A DNA stretch of 55,205 nucleotides from Candidatus Gastranaerophilales bacterium. GTDB lineage: Bacteria; Cyanobacteriota; Vampirovibrionia; Gastranaerophilales; JANQFW01. The notes beneath the pieces are model-generated. The model was given only the letters and a program-made list of their open reading frames with translations, ran no database searches and was not told the DNA's origin. This document shows positions 9,122 to 16,720 of this stretch, piece by piece; the stretch's first letter is position 1, and each line of letters begins with the position of its first letter. The DNA lies in the NCBI GenBank assembly GCA_028277625.1, contig JANQFW010000027.1:1-55205 (forward strand), given 5' to 3'. A program made the position numbers and the translations under genes.

Positions 9122-9171
9122 GAACGATTTTTATATTGAGCCTGGCTGGCTTCAGTATTTGCAAATGATAC

Positions 9172-10887
9172 TTAGTCTACACTTTTCCATTTGATCTCTT
9201 CTTTATAATAATAGCTCTGACTAGGATCATTAGACTTTTCATCATCATCATCTAAAGATTTTTCACTATCGTAAGCGTCATCATCACTATCTCGATATTT
9301 ATTCACACTATTATCTGAATTATGGAATTTCTCAGTGTCACTAGCATCATCTTTATTTTTAGTATTAATAGTTCTTTTAGCATTTGCTGCTTTTGAATCA
9401 AGGACACATTTATTGTTTTTAATATCTCCATTGAGCGAACTACATAAGGCATTATTATTGTAGCTGCCATTAAATACTTCATAGTAATTACCTTCTAAAT
9501 ACACACTAACTTTTTTAGCAATATCATCTTTTTCTTCCTTACTAATATTTGGGTCATTATAAAGATCTTCTAACTTTGTTTTTAAGCTTTTTAACATTCT
9601 CAAATTCGCACTAGTAGATGTTGTTGTATTTTGTTGGGTCGCACTTGAGTTATTTATAAATTCATAAGTGCATCCCCATCCGGTAGTATCACAAGTTCCT
9701 TGATCAGGCGAACCTGGAGAACCCATTGGATATATTCCATCTGGAAAAACTTTAAATCCAAATACATCTACTCCAATTGTCAAGTTTGTTGGATCTACAG
9801 GATTATTTGTCAACCATAAGGTAATGGTATTATTCTTTGAGTCTGATGAGCCCATGTACAACTCTTGCCCGTTGGCAAACTTCATCCAACCATTCATTAA
9901 CTCAGTAGCTGGATTTATATTACTAGATGTCTTATCAACTACATTTGGAATATCATATTCAACCGTATTCTCTGAGTAGCTAACAAGATCAAACTCTGCT
10001 TCATCTAAATAATCTCTAAGCATTCTATCAAAAAATTCGAAATCATCCGTTGTATTTATTTTACCTCTATCCTTTATGATAGTTGCAGCAAGACGCTCTA
10101 GCCTATCTCCGCCTTGAGCTAACAGGTTATAATCAATGATATCATTGTTTACTTGTTGTACTTCATCTGTAATTACTTCCTCAAGTAATTCTTGTTCTCT
10201 GCTATCAATAGAGTAAGTAAGTTTTTCTCCCATGTGTAGCAAGTCTTTTGTATAAGTTTCTAATAAGATTTTCTCAGAGCTAGCTGGCAGTTGATCAAGC
10301 ACTTTATTTAGCTCATCAGATAAAAGTGTTGCAACACTTCCGTCTTTACTTAAATCTACGGCAAAATCTAACTCGTTAATTATTTTAAGTAGAGGATCAT
10401 CCGTATCAGCAACAAGAGCCTGATCTTTTTCTATGTACTCATCAATATTACTGTTAAATAACTTTAGCGCATTACTTAAGCCAGAAGTGTTAACATTAGT
10501 AGTTTTGGCCACATCCATAATCTGTGCAGTATATTCTTTAGCAATATAGGCAAGATCGTTTATATTACCAGCTGCGCCATTTGTTTCAACTAGTCTACCG
10601 CCACCAGCAGTTTTTCTTATATAAGTTTCTATAGGTGTTTTTAAAGCTTTATTGTTTAAATTCAAATCAGTGTTTGTTAACAAACTAGAATTAGCTGTTG
10701 GAATTGCAACTCTACTAGAGTTAGATTCCAACATATCTAAACTGTCTTTACTTTGGAAGATATTAGCAACACTGCCCCCAAAGAGCGTGAAAGAAAAATA
10801 TCCCACCAAGAAAACACCTACTGTTATTATGCCAATTTCTATTAGATTAGTACCTTTTTTGTATTTATATTTTCTCTTTATTTGCAT
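9172..10887 (-). CDS. Giant type IV (Flp-like) prepilin-leader protein, paralogue 2
   Basis: The 571-residue product begins with a basic leader ending YKKG, then TNLIEIGIITVGVFLVGYF: prepilin cleavage after G12, glutamate at +5, then the pilin helix. The passenger aligns with paralogue 1 throughout: GNINDLAYIAKEY, the FANGQELYMGSSDS block, GVDVFGFKVFPDGIYPMGS, the TCDTTGWGC cysteine pair near 398-406, and ALCSSLNGDIKNNKC. Its C-terminus is highly charged (DDDDEKSND). ATG 10887 is chosen over a GTG six codons earlier: AAAGGA lies 8 bases ahead of it, and both paralogues then start ATGCAAATAAA. Transcribed independently of paralogue 1, with its own promoter and terminator. Confidence 0.75.
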   Translation of the reverse strand: MQIKRKYKYKKGTNLIEIGIITVGVFLVGYFSFTLFGGSVANIFQSKDSLDMLESNSSRVAIPTANSSLLTNTDLNLNNKALKTPIETYIRKTAGGGRLVETNGAAGNINDLAYIAKEYTAQIMDVAKTTNVNTSGLSNALKLFNSNIDEYIEKDQALVADTDDPLLKIINELDFAVDLSKDGSVATLLSDELNKVLDQLPASSEKILLETYTKDLLHMGEKLTYSIDSREQELLEEVITDEVQQVNNDIIDYNLLAQGGDRLERLAATIIKDRGKINTTDDFEFFDRMLRDYLDEAEFDLVSYSENTVEYDIPNVVDKTSSNINPATELMNGWMKFANGQELYMGSSDSKNNTITLWLTNNPVDPTNLTIGVDVFGFKVFPDGIYPMGSPGSPDQGTCDTTGWGCTYEFINNSSATQQNTTTSTSANLRMLKSLKTKLEDLYNDPNISKEEKDDIAKKVSVYLEGNYYEVFNGSYNNNALCSSLNGDIKNNKCVLDSKAANAKRTINTKNKDDASDTEKFHNSDNSVNKYRDSDDDAYDSEKSLDDDDEKSNDPSQSYYYKEEIKWKSVD

Positions 10888-10912
10888 AATATTATCCTTT
10901 GTCACTCTATTA

Positions 10913-10975
10913 TTATGTCTTATAGTTTATATTCCACAATATTTTATTTTTTAAACATTATTTTTTTATAAATTA
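10913..10975 (-). promoter_or_regulatory. Promoter region duplicated between the giant pilin-like genes
   Basis: Partner of 8975-9036. The shared minus-strand core, GGAATATAAACTATA, sits about 30 bases upstream of the start codon, preceded by ATGTTTAAAAA. See the other copy for the interpretation. Confidence 0.5.
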
Positions 10976-11006
10976 ACAATTAGTTACTAAAAAAATAAAT
11001 TTTTTG

Positions 11007-11062
11007 ATTATATAAATAAAATACTGACCTTCAATAAGAGGTCAGTATTTTATTTATATAAT
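11007..11062 (-). terminator. Terminator with a 24-bp perfect stem
   Basis: The arms 11007-11030 and 11039-11062 are perfect complements around an 8-base loop; the loop end of the stem is CTGACCT/AGGTCAG and the base is AT-rich. It follows the stop of the MCNSC gene at 11131 and is symmetric enough to work in both directions. The stem is far longer than an ordinary intrinsic terminator. Confidence 0.7.
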
Positions 11063-11130
11063 TACATATGAAGATTTTTTCTATATACGCCTTATACCTT
11101 TTAATATTAACCTCGAATACTAATTACCCA

Positions 11131-11775
11131 TTACCAGCCACCGCCAAAGAGTTGCATAAAGAATTGCATAAAGAATTGCATAAACGGATTCATTTGAGTT
11201 TCATCAGAGTGCTCATTGTGAGAACAGTCAGTTTCCACTTCGTATTCAGACTCTTTATATACGTAAGCTTTATCCTCTTTGTGTTTCTCTATGTCGTTTT
11301 CAGAGATAAGGCCATCAGTTTCACCATCCTTAGAACTTACTGAATCTAACTCATCAAATAACGTTGGACAATCTTTTAATACTTTTGCTGCTTGAACTAA
11401 TTCATCAGAGAATTTACCATCTTTATTTTTAATTACTGCATCTAAGTCTCCTTTGCCGAGCAACCCATCTGTGTCTTTTTTTCCATTTTTAGCGCTCTGC
11501 ACATCATCAAAATTCGCTTTAATTATCTTTACTGCATCTGCTGGAGTCATTGTTTTCGTTTGTGTTTCTCCTTGTTCGCATTTAGTATCTGCTGACTGCA
11601 TCATCATCATCATCGCCATCATCATAAATGGATCTTGAGCACCTTGCTGTGGTTGTCCAAAAAGTAGATTTGGACAACCATAACCTGGAGTTGACTGAGC
11701 ATAACTATTACTGCTCGCACCCCATTGAGACATGAAAGGATTAAATCCCATAGTACTTGGACAACTATTACACAT
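11131..11775 (-). CDS. MCNSC-family protein 1: Met-run and EF-hand/NopX-like domain, unknown function
   Basis: The 214-residue protein starts MCNSC and has no signal peptide. A Q/G/P/N-rich segment follows (FNPFMSQWG, GQPQQGAQDPF), then a methionine run at 51-59 (MMMAMMMMM). A domain at about 78-165 (TPADAVKIIKANF, DGLLGKGDLDAVI, DGLISENDIEKH) has two acidic loop-plus-helix units like calcium loops. It resembles the repeat region of HrpF/NopX type III translocators. The C-terminus is a hydrophobic repeat, MQFFMQFFMQLFGGGW, encoded by tandem 12-bp units. Its paralogue is 12073-12681. Ribosome binding site AGGAGG. The secretion idea is inference; no known family is firmly recognised. Confidence 0.7.
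   Translation of the reverse strand: MCNSCPSTMGFNPFMSQWGASSNSYAQSTPGYGCPNLLFGQPQQGAQDPFMMMAMMMMMQSADTKCEQGETQTKTMTPADAVKIIKANFDDVQSAKNGKKDTDGLLGKGDLDAVIKNKDGKFSDELVQAAKVLKDCPTLFDELDSVSSKDGETDGLISENDIEKHKEDKAYVYKESEYEVETDCSHNEHSDETQMNPFMQFFMQFFMQLFGGGW
11151..11186. repeat. Three tandem 12-bp units inside the MCNSC gene
   Basis: Units GTTGCATAAAGA, ATTGCATAAAGA and ATTGCATAAACG run head to tail. They encode the repeated four-residue motif MQFF at the C-terminus of the protein, probably by slippage expansion. Confidence 0.7.
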
Positions 11776-11830
11776 AGAATACCTCCTACACCTTATACCT
11801 TATTTTTATTACCTTTTAAATTATTTATAC

Positions 11831-11881
11831 TACTTATCAATTAAATTTTAGATCACTCTTTTAAGAAATTAGTTTACTTTA
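11831..11881 (-). repeat. Dispersed stem-loop repeat, copy A
   Basis: In minus orientation it reads AGTAAACTAATTTCTTAAAA, then GAGTGATCTAAAATTTAATT and GATAAG. It aligns with copies at 13011-13060, 13507-13560 and 26495-26553 (about 40 of 51 positions shared with the 13507 copy). It falls in the presumed 5' leader of the MCNSC gene that starts at 11775. Confidence 0.55.
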
Positions 11882-11975
11882 TTACTTTTAAATTGATTAA
11901 GTAAAATGAAAAGCACTTTAGAATTTTTATTCATTTAAATATTTTATTTAAGTCTTTTATTAACCTTTATACCAT

Positions 11976-12030
11976 CACCTATTATTATAAAAACAAAATA
12001 ATTTATAAAATTGCCTAAAATAATTTAAAT
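11976..12030 (-). promoter_or_regulatory. Promoter region of MCNSC gene 1, shared with MCNSC gene 2
   Basis: This 50-55 base stretch is nearly identical to 12905-12958. The minus-strand core is TTTTAGGCAATTTTA, one variable base, AAATTATTTTGTTTTTATAA and then T, ending in TATAAT as a likely -10, with ATAGGT after it. A transcript from here would have a leader of roughly 200 bases before the start at 11775, containing repeat copy A. Confidence 0.55.
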
Positions 12031-12072
12031 TTTAATAGATATTTTAAAATTTATCGACTACTTTAACTTTAG

Positions 12073-12681
12073 TTAAGAAATATCTAATAATGACGGGTTA
12101 TTATCAATAAACTTCTCTATATCTTTTTCTGTAAATTTATTATCATTAGAATTGTCCTTATCATCTGCCTTTTGCATGAGATTAAATATATCCATTTTAG
12201 AAATTAAAAACTGCGCAGCTTCTTTTAACTCTGCATTATAAGCATCACTACCCACTATTTCTTCTAAGTCACACAAGCCGGCTTTTCCGTCTTTTTTACC
12301 ACCTCTTGTTGTTTCTACAGTCAAAAAATTATTTTTAATAATTTCTAATGCTTTACGAACAGTCATTTTCTCCTTAGGTTCTTCTGCCTCAGCACTTGGC
12401 TCTACAGCCTTACTCACAGTGTAACTTTCAGACTTTTTTGATTTTTTAGCCTGTTTGAAGCCCATCACCATCATCATCATCATGAAAGGGTTAAACCCGC
12501 CTAATTGATGATAATTTGGATAAGGTGGCTGAGTGCCAGGCGCCCCAGAACAAATTGAACTGCAAGAAGAATGTCCATTTACAGTTGCCTGAGTGTTAAC
12601 CGAACCCCATAGGGGACCTGAATTTTGACCCCATAAAGAATTTGCCATTAAATCTGGATTCATGCTACAAGAATTACACAT
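12073..12681 (-). CDS. MCNSC-family protein 2: Met-run and EF-hand/NopX-like domain, unknown function
   Basis: The 202-residue paralogue of 11131-11775 has the same plan. It starts MCNSC, then has a G/N/P/W-rich low-complexity stretch (LWGQNSGPLWG) with a CSSIC motif and a methionine run at 67-73 (FNPFMMMMMVMG). A charged linker leads to a domain at about 106-192 (MTVRKALEIIKNNF, GGKKDGKAGLCDLEEI, DNKFTEKDIEKF). Its first acidic loop is less calcium-like than in paralogue 1, and it lacks the QFF tail. Ribosome binding site AGGGGG about 8 bases before the ATG. It has its own promoter, duplicated with gene 1. Function unknown. Confidence 0.7.
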   Translation of the reverse strand: MCNSCSMNPDLMANSLWGQNSGPLWGSVNTQATVNGHSSCSSICSGAPGTQPPYPNYHQLGGFNPFMMMMMVMGFKQAKKSKKSESYTVSKAVEPSAEAEEPKEKMTVRKALEIIKNNFLTVETTRGGKKDGKAGLCDLEEIVGSDAYNAELKEAAQFLISKMDIFNLMQKADDKDNSNDNKFTEKDIEKFIDNNPSLLDIS

Positions 12682-12904
12682 ACAATACCCCCTACATATT
12701 TCTTGCTTTATATTTTAACTATACATTCTTAACTATAGATAACAGCTGCGTAAGCTTTCATAATCAATAAAGTTAATTTTTAAATCTTTTATTCTTTCCT
12801 TAATACAATTCTTAATATTACCTTATAAAAATTAAAACCATTTGCTTTATTAATTAAATATATCAGCTGTGAAGCTTATTTACCTACAAACTTTACCTTA
12901 CACA

Positions 12905-12958
12905 ATTACCTATCATTATAAAAACAAAATAATTTGTAAAATTGCCTAAAATGCATTA
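12905..12958 (-). promoter_or_regulatory. Promoter region of MCNSC gene 2, shared with MCNSC gene 1
   Basis: Near-identical partner of 11976-12030, with TATAAT as the likely -10 on the minus strand. The leader to the start at 12681 would be about 230 bases. Confidence 0.55.
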
Positions 12959-13010
12959 AATTTTAAATTAAGAGTAATCATAAAGACGAGAAAACACATT
13001 GTTTCCTTAT

Positions 13011-13060
13011 TTGAATAGACTGAACTCTGATTTTAAAAATATAGTCTAAAATTCAATTAG
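13011..13060 (+). repeat. Dispersed stem-loop repeat, copy D
   Basis: Reads AATAGACTGAACTCTGATTT, then TAAAAATATAGTCTAAAATT and CAATTAG. It matches the 26495 copy apart from a few extra bases in the middle, and keeps the terminal AGACT and AGTCT arms. Confidence 0.5.
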
Positions 13061-13506
13061 CGATTAGCATGCTAAAATTTTGCTACATTATGAATATATA
13101 CATATAAAGTAAAAAAATATCTAGCTAAAATATTAGTAAATGTAACTTTGTAATATTTGTTAATACTTTTATTATTAATTAGCAATTTTTCTTTTTTGTT
13201 TGTCTTTATATAAATAAGCAAGGAAATAAATCAAAATCATCAATGGTGGTAACATAAACACTTAGGTGGCATAAACTTAGGAGGTTGATAAAAACAATTT
13301 TTCACTTATTTTAACGATTTCAAAAAACAAGATGGTTAGTTTTATAAGATTTAAGTTATAAATTATTGGTATTAAACAAAGTATATTAATAAAAATATTG
13401 AATAATAGGATTACCTATCAATAGATTAAAATATTCATTAGATTGAATAAATTAGCAATAGAGGTAAACTACGGCAAATCAGTTTTAAATTTTAAATATA
13501 TATACT

Positions 13507-13571
13507 GCTCATCAATTAAATTTCAGACTACTCTTTTCAAAGTTTAGTCTATTGAATAATCTGAAGAGTAT
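13507..13571 (-). repeat. Dispersed stem-loop repeat, copy B
   Basis: In minus orientation it reads TACTCTTCAGATTATTCAAT, then AGACTAAACTTTGAAAAGAG and TAGTCTGAAATTTAATTGAT. It is highly similar to the copy at 26495-26553. AGACTA and TAGTCT form the arms of a small imperfect hairpin. A weak partial copy may follow near 13617-13645 (AGTCTAAAATTGAGTTTAAA). Confidence 0.6.
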
Positions 13572-13748
13572 TTTGTGGAATAACTTCTTTAATAAGCTAC
13601 TGCTATTAAAAATAAGCTACAGTCTAAAATTGAGTTTAAATATTAAGCGGAACAGGTTTTATATATTAAAAATTATTATATTATAAACAAACTTAAGGTT
13701 TGATTTTATAAAGATATATAGTCTCTAAAAACAACAATGTTAAGTTAA

Positions 13749-13810
13749 CTCTCTCTCTAAGTAATTATCTGGTAATAATCTCTGGTATGAATATACCAGA
13801 TTTTTTTTTG
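13749..13810 (+). terminator. Leader terminator upstream of the 154-residue gene (attenuator or small-RNA end)
   Basis: TCTGGTAT (13782-13789) and ATACCAGA (13794-13801) form an 8-bp hairpin with loop GAAT, followed by nine Ts: a textbook intrinsic terminator. It has no gene upstream on this strand, so it ends either a small RNA or an attenuated leader. The CTCTCTCTC run just before it (13750-13758) could pair with the ribosome binding site GGAGAGAGA (13886-13894) of the next gene. Confidence 0.6.
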
Positions 13811-13896
13811 CTTATAGCAATTATTAAAAATATATTGTTTTTATAGAAATAGAGAGTCAAGATTGAATATATTCAAAATGCAATAGGAGAGAGAAA

Positions 13897-14361
13897 GTGA
13901 GCATTAATAATGTGTTTAATTTTCCTACCATAAATCCCAATGGTATACACACTGGTGAACTACAAGTAGGGAAAGAAGGTATTTATCAGAATGGAGAAAA
14001 TATTTTTACTACAGCAACTCAAAACTTGCCAGATAATATACAGGCAAATAGTAATTATCAGTTAAATTTAAATGCAAACAATGACAATGTTATATTACAA
14101 AATACTGCTACACAACCTTATGCAGCTGGTCCGAATGATATAAATATAAGTAATAGTATTCAAGACAATATGAACTTTTTTGGAGAGAATGTAAATGAAT
14201 CCAATGAATTAAAACATAAAGACTATACAGAGCCTGGACAAATGGTAGGTGGATTTAAAATACCAAATATTAATGTTGATACAAATGTACAAATAAATTC
14301 AGCTATCGGTAACTTAACCCAAGGCATTATGGAAAAACTAGCGGGACTTTTTGGTTCCTAA
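13897..14361 (+). CDS. Hypothetical Asn-rich protein, 154 residues
   Basis: No family recognised. It starts at GTG 13897 with AGGAG 7 bases upstream. The protein has no signal peptide and no membrane helix. It is rich in asparagine and glutamine (NYQLNLNANNDNVILQN). A glycine-containing C-terminal part (GQMVGGFKIPNINVDTNVQI, then IMEKLAGLFGS) could be an amphipathic helix. It stands between a leader terminator and its own terminator, so it is monocistronic. The composition and the neighbours suggest an extracellular or surface-associated protein, but that is a guess. Confidence 0.6.
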   Translation: MSINNVFNFPTINPNGIHTGELQVGKEGIYQNGENIFTTATQNLPDNIQANSNYQLNLNANNDNVILQNTATQPYAAGPNDINISNSIQDNMNFFGENVNESNELKHKDYTEPGQMVGGFKIPNINVDTNVQINSAIGNLTQGIMEKLAGLFGS

Positions 14362-14382
14362 TCTAAAAAAGTAAGTCAAATT

Positions 14383-14422
14383 AAACAAAGCCATTCATTA
14401 TTTTAAATGAGTGTCTTTGTTT
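14383..14422 (+). terminator. Terminator of the 154-residue gene
   Basis: AAACAAAGCCATTCATT (14383-14399) pairs, with a few mismatches, with AATGAGTGTCTTTGTTT (14406-14422). T-rich sequence follows. Confidence 0.65.
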
Positions 14423-14537
14423 TAGGTTTTATTAGTTCCAAACTTAAATTATTTTAAAATTTTTAATAAATTACTAATTTATTTGTTATTTTTTTAGTAA
14501 AATAATAAAAAGTATATATGGGTGGTTTAAGTTTAAA

Positions 14538-14963
14538 ATGAATCTTTCAACATTAGCTTTTAAGGGGAACAATAAGCAAAAAAATATAAATCCAACAAAG
14601 CCGGCGGCTTTATTAGGCGTAGGAATAGGAGTAACTAGAGGCTGCTATGAATTATCTTGTTTAGACCCAGATGAGCTATCTAGCAAAGCAGAGGGATTGT
14701 TAGGAAAAGGTAATAATTATAAAAAAGCTTATTATGAAACCGCTAAAGACTCTGATTGTATTAGAAGATATTTTTCTTTAAATAGAGTTTATGATGATAA
14801 TCAATTAAGAAAAGAAATAGACTTTTGCAGCTTTGTAAAACGAAATCCTAAAGTAGCTAAAACAAGTATTCTTGCGGCAAATATTTTTATCATAGGCTCA
14901 ATATTTACTGCTGTTGGCTGCACGTTAAATTATGTGAAAAATAAATTCTCAAGTAGAGATTAA
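14538..14963 (+). CDS. Hypothetical membrane protein with N-terminal FKG motif, 141 residues
   Basis: No family recognised. The N-terminus is MNLSTLAFKGNNK. A hydrophobic stretch near 22-34 (AALLGVGIGVT) precedes a cysteine-containing region (GCYELSC). A clear membrane helix near 108-130 (SILAANIFIIGSIFTAVGC) lies close to the C-terminus, followed by a basic tail. Other orphan proteins in this window (115 and 126 residues, and the putative protease at 27689) share a hydrophobic-F-K-G/A motif near the N-terminus. GGTGG at 14521-14525 is the only ribosome-binding-like sequence and lies about 12 bases away, so the start is moderately sure. Confidence 0.55.
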   Translation: MNLSTLAFKGNNKQKNINPTKPAALLGVGIGVTRGCYELSCLDPDELSSKAEGLLGKGNNYKKAYYETAKDSDCIRRYFSLNRVYDDNQLRKEIDFCSFVKRNPKVAKTSILAANIFIIGSIFTAVGCTLNYVKNKFSSRD

Positions 14964-15223
14964 AAAAACAAATTATTTTTTAATAAAAACTTTAAAGTAT
15001 TTTTAAGATTAAAGAACAAAAACTTTTTTGAATTCAGTAAAAAATTGATTTCTGAATTTGCTTGATTTTGTTAATACTTTTTTAATTGTAAAAAAAAATT
15101 AAGTTTTAGTTATATTTTTTTAAAAATAGCAATTTTTTTTTGTGTTCTTGTTTTAATATAATCGAAAAGGGAAAATAAATTTATGATAAATAGATAAATT
15201 TTGTTCGGAGGTTATACAAAGAA

Positions 15224-16501
15224 ATGGTTACTATTGAAAAATCACCTTTATTAGAGAGAGCATCAAGTGATGATGTATCCGAAGGGATTGAAGTGCTAGA
15301 CTTGCAAGATAAAAAAATTGTCACAAAAAAGGATTTAAAACGAATTGACATTAGCGAGCTGCCAAGCAAGCTACCAGACTTTAAAAACTCAAATAAAACA
15401 AAAGACAATATTCTTGCAAGTTGGTTAATAGAATGGATTGAAGATTCATTAAAAAAAGGAAAAATTCAAATAAATGAACTATTACCAAAGAAAAATGTAC
15501 TTGCTGTTCATTTGGGTATCAGTATTGGAACTGTGCAAACAGCGATTCGTTTTATTGAAGATAAAGGCTATGTTGAATCAAAACAAAGAATTGGCACTTT
15601 TATACGTGACTATACACAGCCGATTGCTCAACTAAGAAAGCAAACTTCCAAAAGAGAGCAAGCTATTCTTGCACTTAAAAAAATTATTATAACAAATGGC
15701 TACAAAATTGATGAACCTCTTCACTCTTCAAGAGAACTAGCTAAAATAATAGGCAGTGCTCCTAATACAACTTGTTTGGCCTTAGAATATTTAGCAAGTA
15801 TTGGTATCCTTGAGTCTAAAGGCTGTAGAGGCAACAAAGCAAATTGGATACTAAAACAGATTCCTACATTCAATGAAGAGGAACTTTTAATTGATGTAGT
15901 ACTAGACTCTGATACATTGGTTGATCAAGTAGAAAGAGATTTAAAAGAATTAATTAATAAAAGATATAACATAAATGATAAGCTTCCTTCTCATTTTGAA
16001 CTAGCTGAAATACTTAAAGTAAGTATAAAAACTGTTCATGATGCAATGAAAAGGTTAGTAGCTCAGAACATTTTAAGATCAAAACGGGGACGCTACGGTA
16101 CTTATATCTTAAGAATGCCTTCCGGCTTGCAAACTGCATCCAGTAAAGAAAATGCTATATTTGCGCCAGCAGAGGATGCGAGCTTATATAACTATGAAAA
16201 AGTAGAGTGCCACTTAAAAGTCTTAATCAAAAAAAATTACAAAGTTGGTGATAAATTACCGGCAATGGGCAAGCTAGCCAGTGAGCTAAATGTAAGTAGC
16301 AATACAATAAGAAAAGCTCTTCAAAGGTTGGCTAATGATAATATTGTTAAATTTGCCAGAGGAAGATATGGTGGTACATTTGTTACACAAGTACCTTCGG
16401 AATCTTTTGAAAATTTAACACAATTTACCTGGCTGGCAGTAAATCAAGAACATCTATCAGCATACAGTAATGAAATACAAAGCTCGGATGTTCCAAAATA
16501 A
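15224..16501 (+). CDS. Regulator with four tandem GntR-like winged helices
   Basis: The 425-residue protein consists almost only of repeated winged-helix units of about 70 residues, near 60-130, 140-212, 230-300 and 325-395. Each has the GntR pattern of a helix, a leucine-proline turn, a recognition helix and a wing: LPKKNVLAVHLGISIGTVQ; LHSSRELAKIIGSAPNTT; LPSHFELAEILKVSIKTV; LPAMGKLASELNVSSNTI, then ALQRLANDNIVKFARGRYGG. No effector-binding domain (FCD, UTRA or aminotransferase) is present, which is unusual for GntR proteins. GGAGG lies 13 bases before the ATG. A terminator separates it from the kinase-kai genes. Target and signal unknown. Confidence 0.75.
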   Translation: MVTIEKSPLLERASSDDVSEGIEVLDLQDKKIVTKKDLKRIDISELPSKLPDFKNSNKTKDNILASWLIEWIEDSLKKGKIQINELLPKKNVLAVHLGISIGTVQTAIRFIEDKGYVESKQRIGTFIRDYTQPIAQLRKQTSKREQAILALKKIIITNGYKIDEPLHSSRELAKIIGSAPNTTCLALEYLASIGILESKGCRGNKANWILKQIPTFNEEELLIDVVLDSDTLVDQVERDLKELINKRYNINDKLPSHFELAEILKVSIKTVHDAMKRLVAQNILRSKRGRYGTYILRMPSGLQTASSKENAIFAPAEDASLYNYEKVECHLKVLIKKNYKVGDKLPAMGKLASELNVSSNTIRKALQRLANDNIVKFARGRYGGTFVTQVPSESFENLTQFTWLAVNQEHLSAYSNEIQSSDVPK

Positions 16502-16590
16502 ACTTAGGCTATTATATGCATCACTAATAAGCTGTTAATCAATCGCAGGTAGCTTAGAGAACTTCCGAATAAAATATAAATTTAAATAGA

Positions 16591-16630
16591 AAAAAGAAAT
16601 CGTAAGCTACGAATAAACGATTTCTTTTTT
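16591..16630 (+). terminator. Terminator after the four-winged-helix regulator
   Basis: AAAAAGAAATCG (16591-16602) pairs with CGATTTCTTTTT (16618-16629), with a T-run at the end. Confidence 0.7.
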
Positions 16631-16720
16631 TATTAAGACTATGCCCTTTTTTCCAATATCTTTACCATACATATTTTGTTTAAATGGGTAAATGGTTAAT
16701 AAAAAATAAAGTGGCTTAAA

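Larger units (their letters stand above)
12682..13896. other. Long non-coding stretch between MCNSC gene 2 and the 154-residue gene
   Basis: About 1.2 kb without a convincing gene on either strand. It contains the MCNSC gene 2 promoter (12905-12958), two copies of the dispersed stem-loop repeat (13011-13060, 13507-13560), and a direct pair of near-repeats at 13254-13270 and 13271-13287, each starting ATAAAC. The second includes AGGAGG but no start codon follows at a useful distance. A plus-strand leader with an intrinsic terminator lies at 13749-13810. The remainder is AT-rich sequence in which I see nothing. Confidence 0.6.

Noticed and set aside
11151-11186. Tandem repeat considered as a CRISPR-like array
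   Set aside because: Units are 12 bp, head to tail without spacers and in a coding frame; no cas genes are present anywhere in the window.
11068-11343. Plus-strand 91-residue frame with a signal-like start opposite the MCNSC gene
   Set aside because: It begins just after a terminator hairpin, has a poor ribosome binding site, and its ELHK repeat is simply the antisense reading of the tandem 12-bp units.
13254-13290. Small gene after the AGGAGG at about 13279
   Set aside because: No start codon at a workable distance; the only in-frame TTG gives a nine-codon peptide overlapping the motif.
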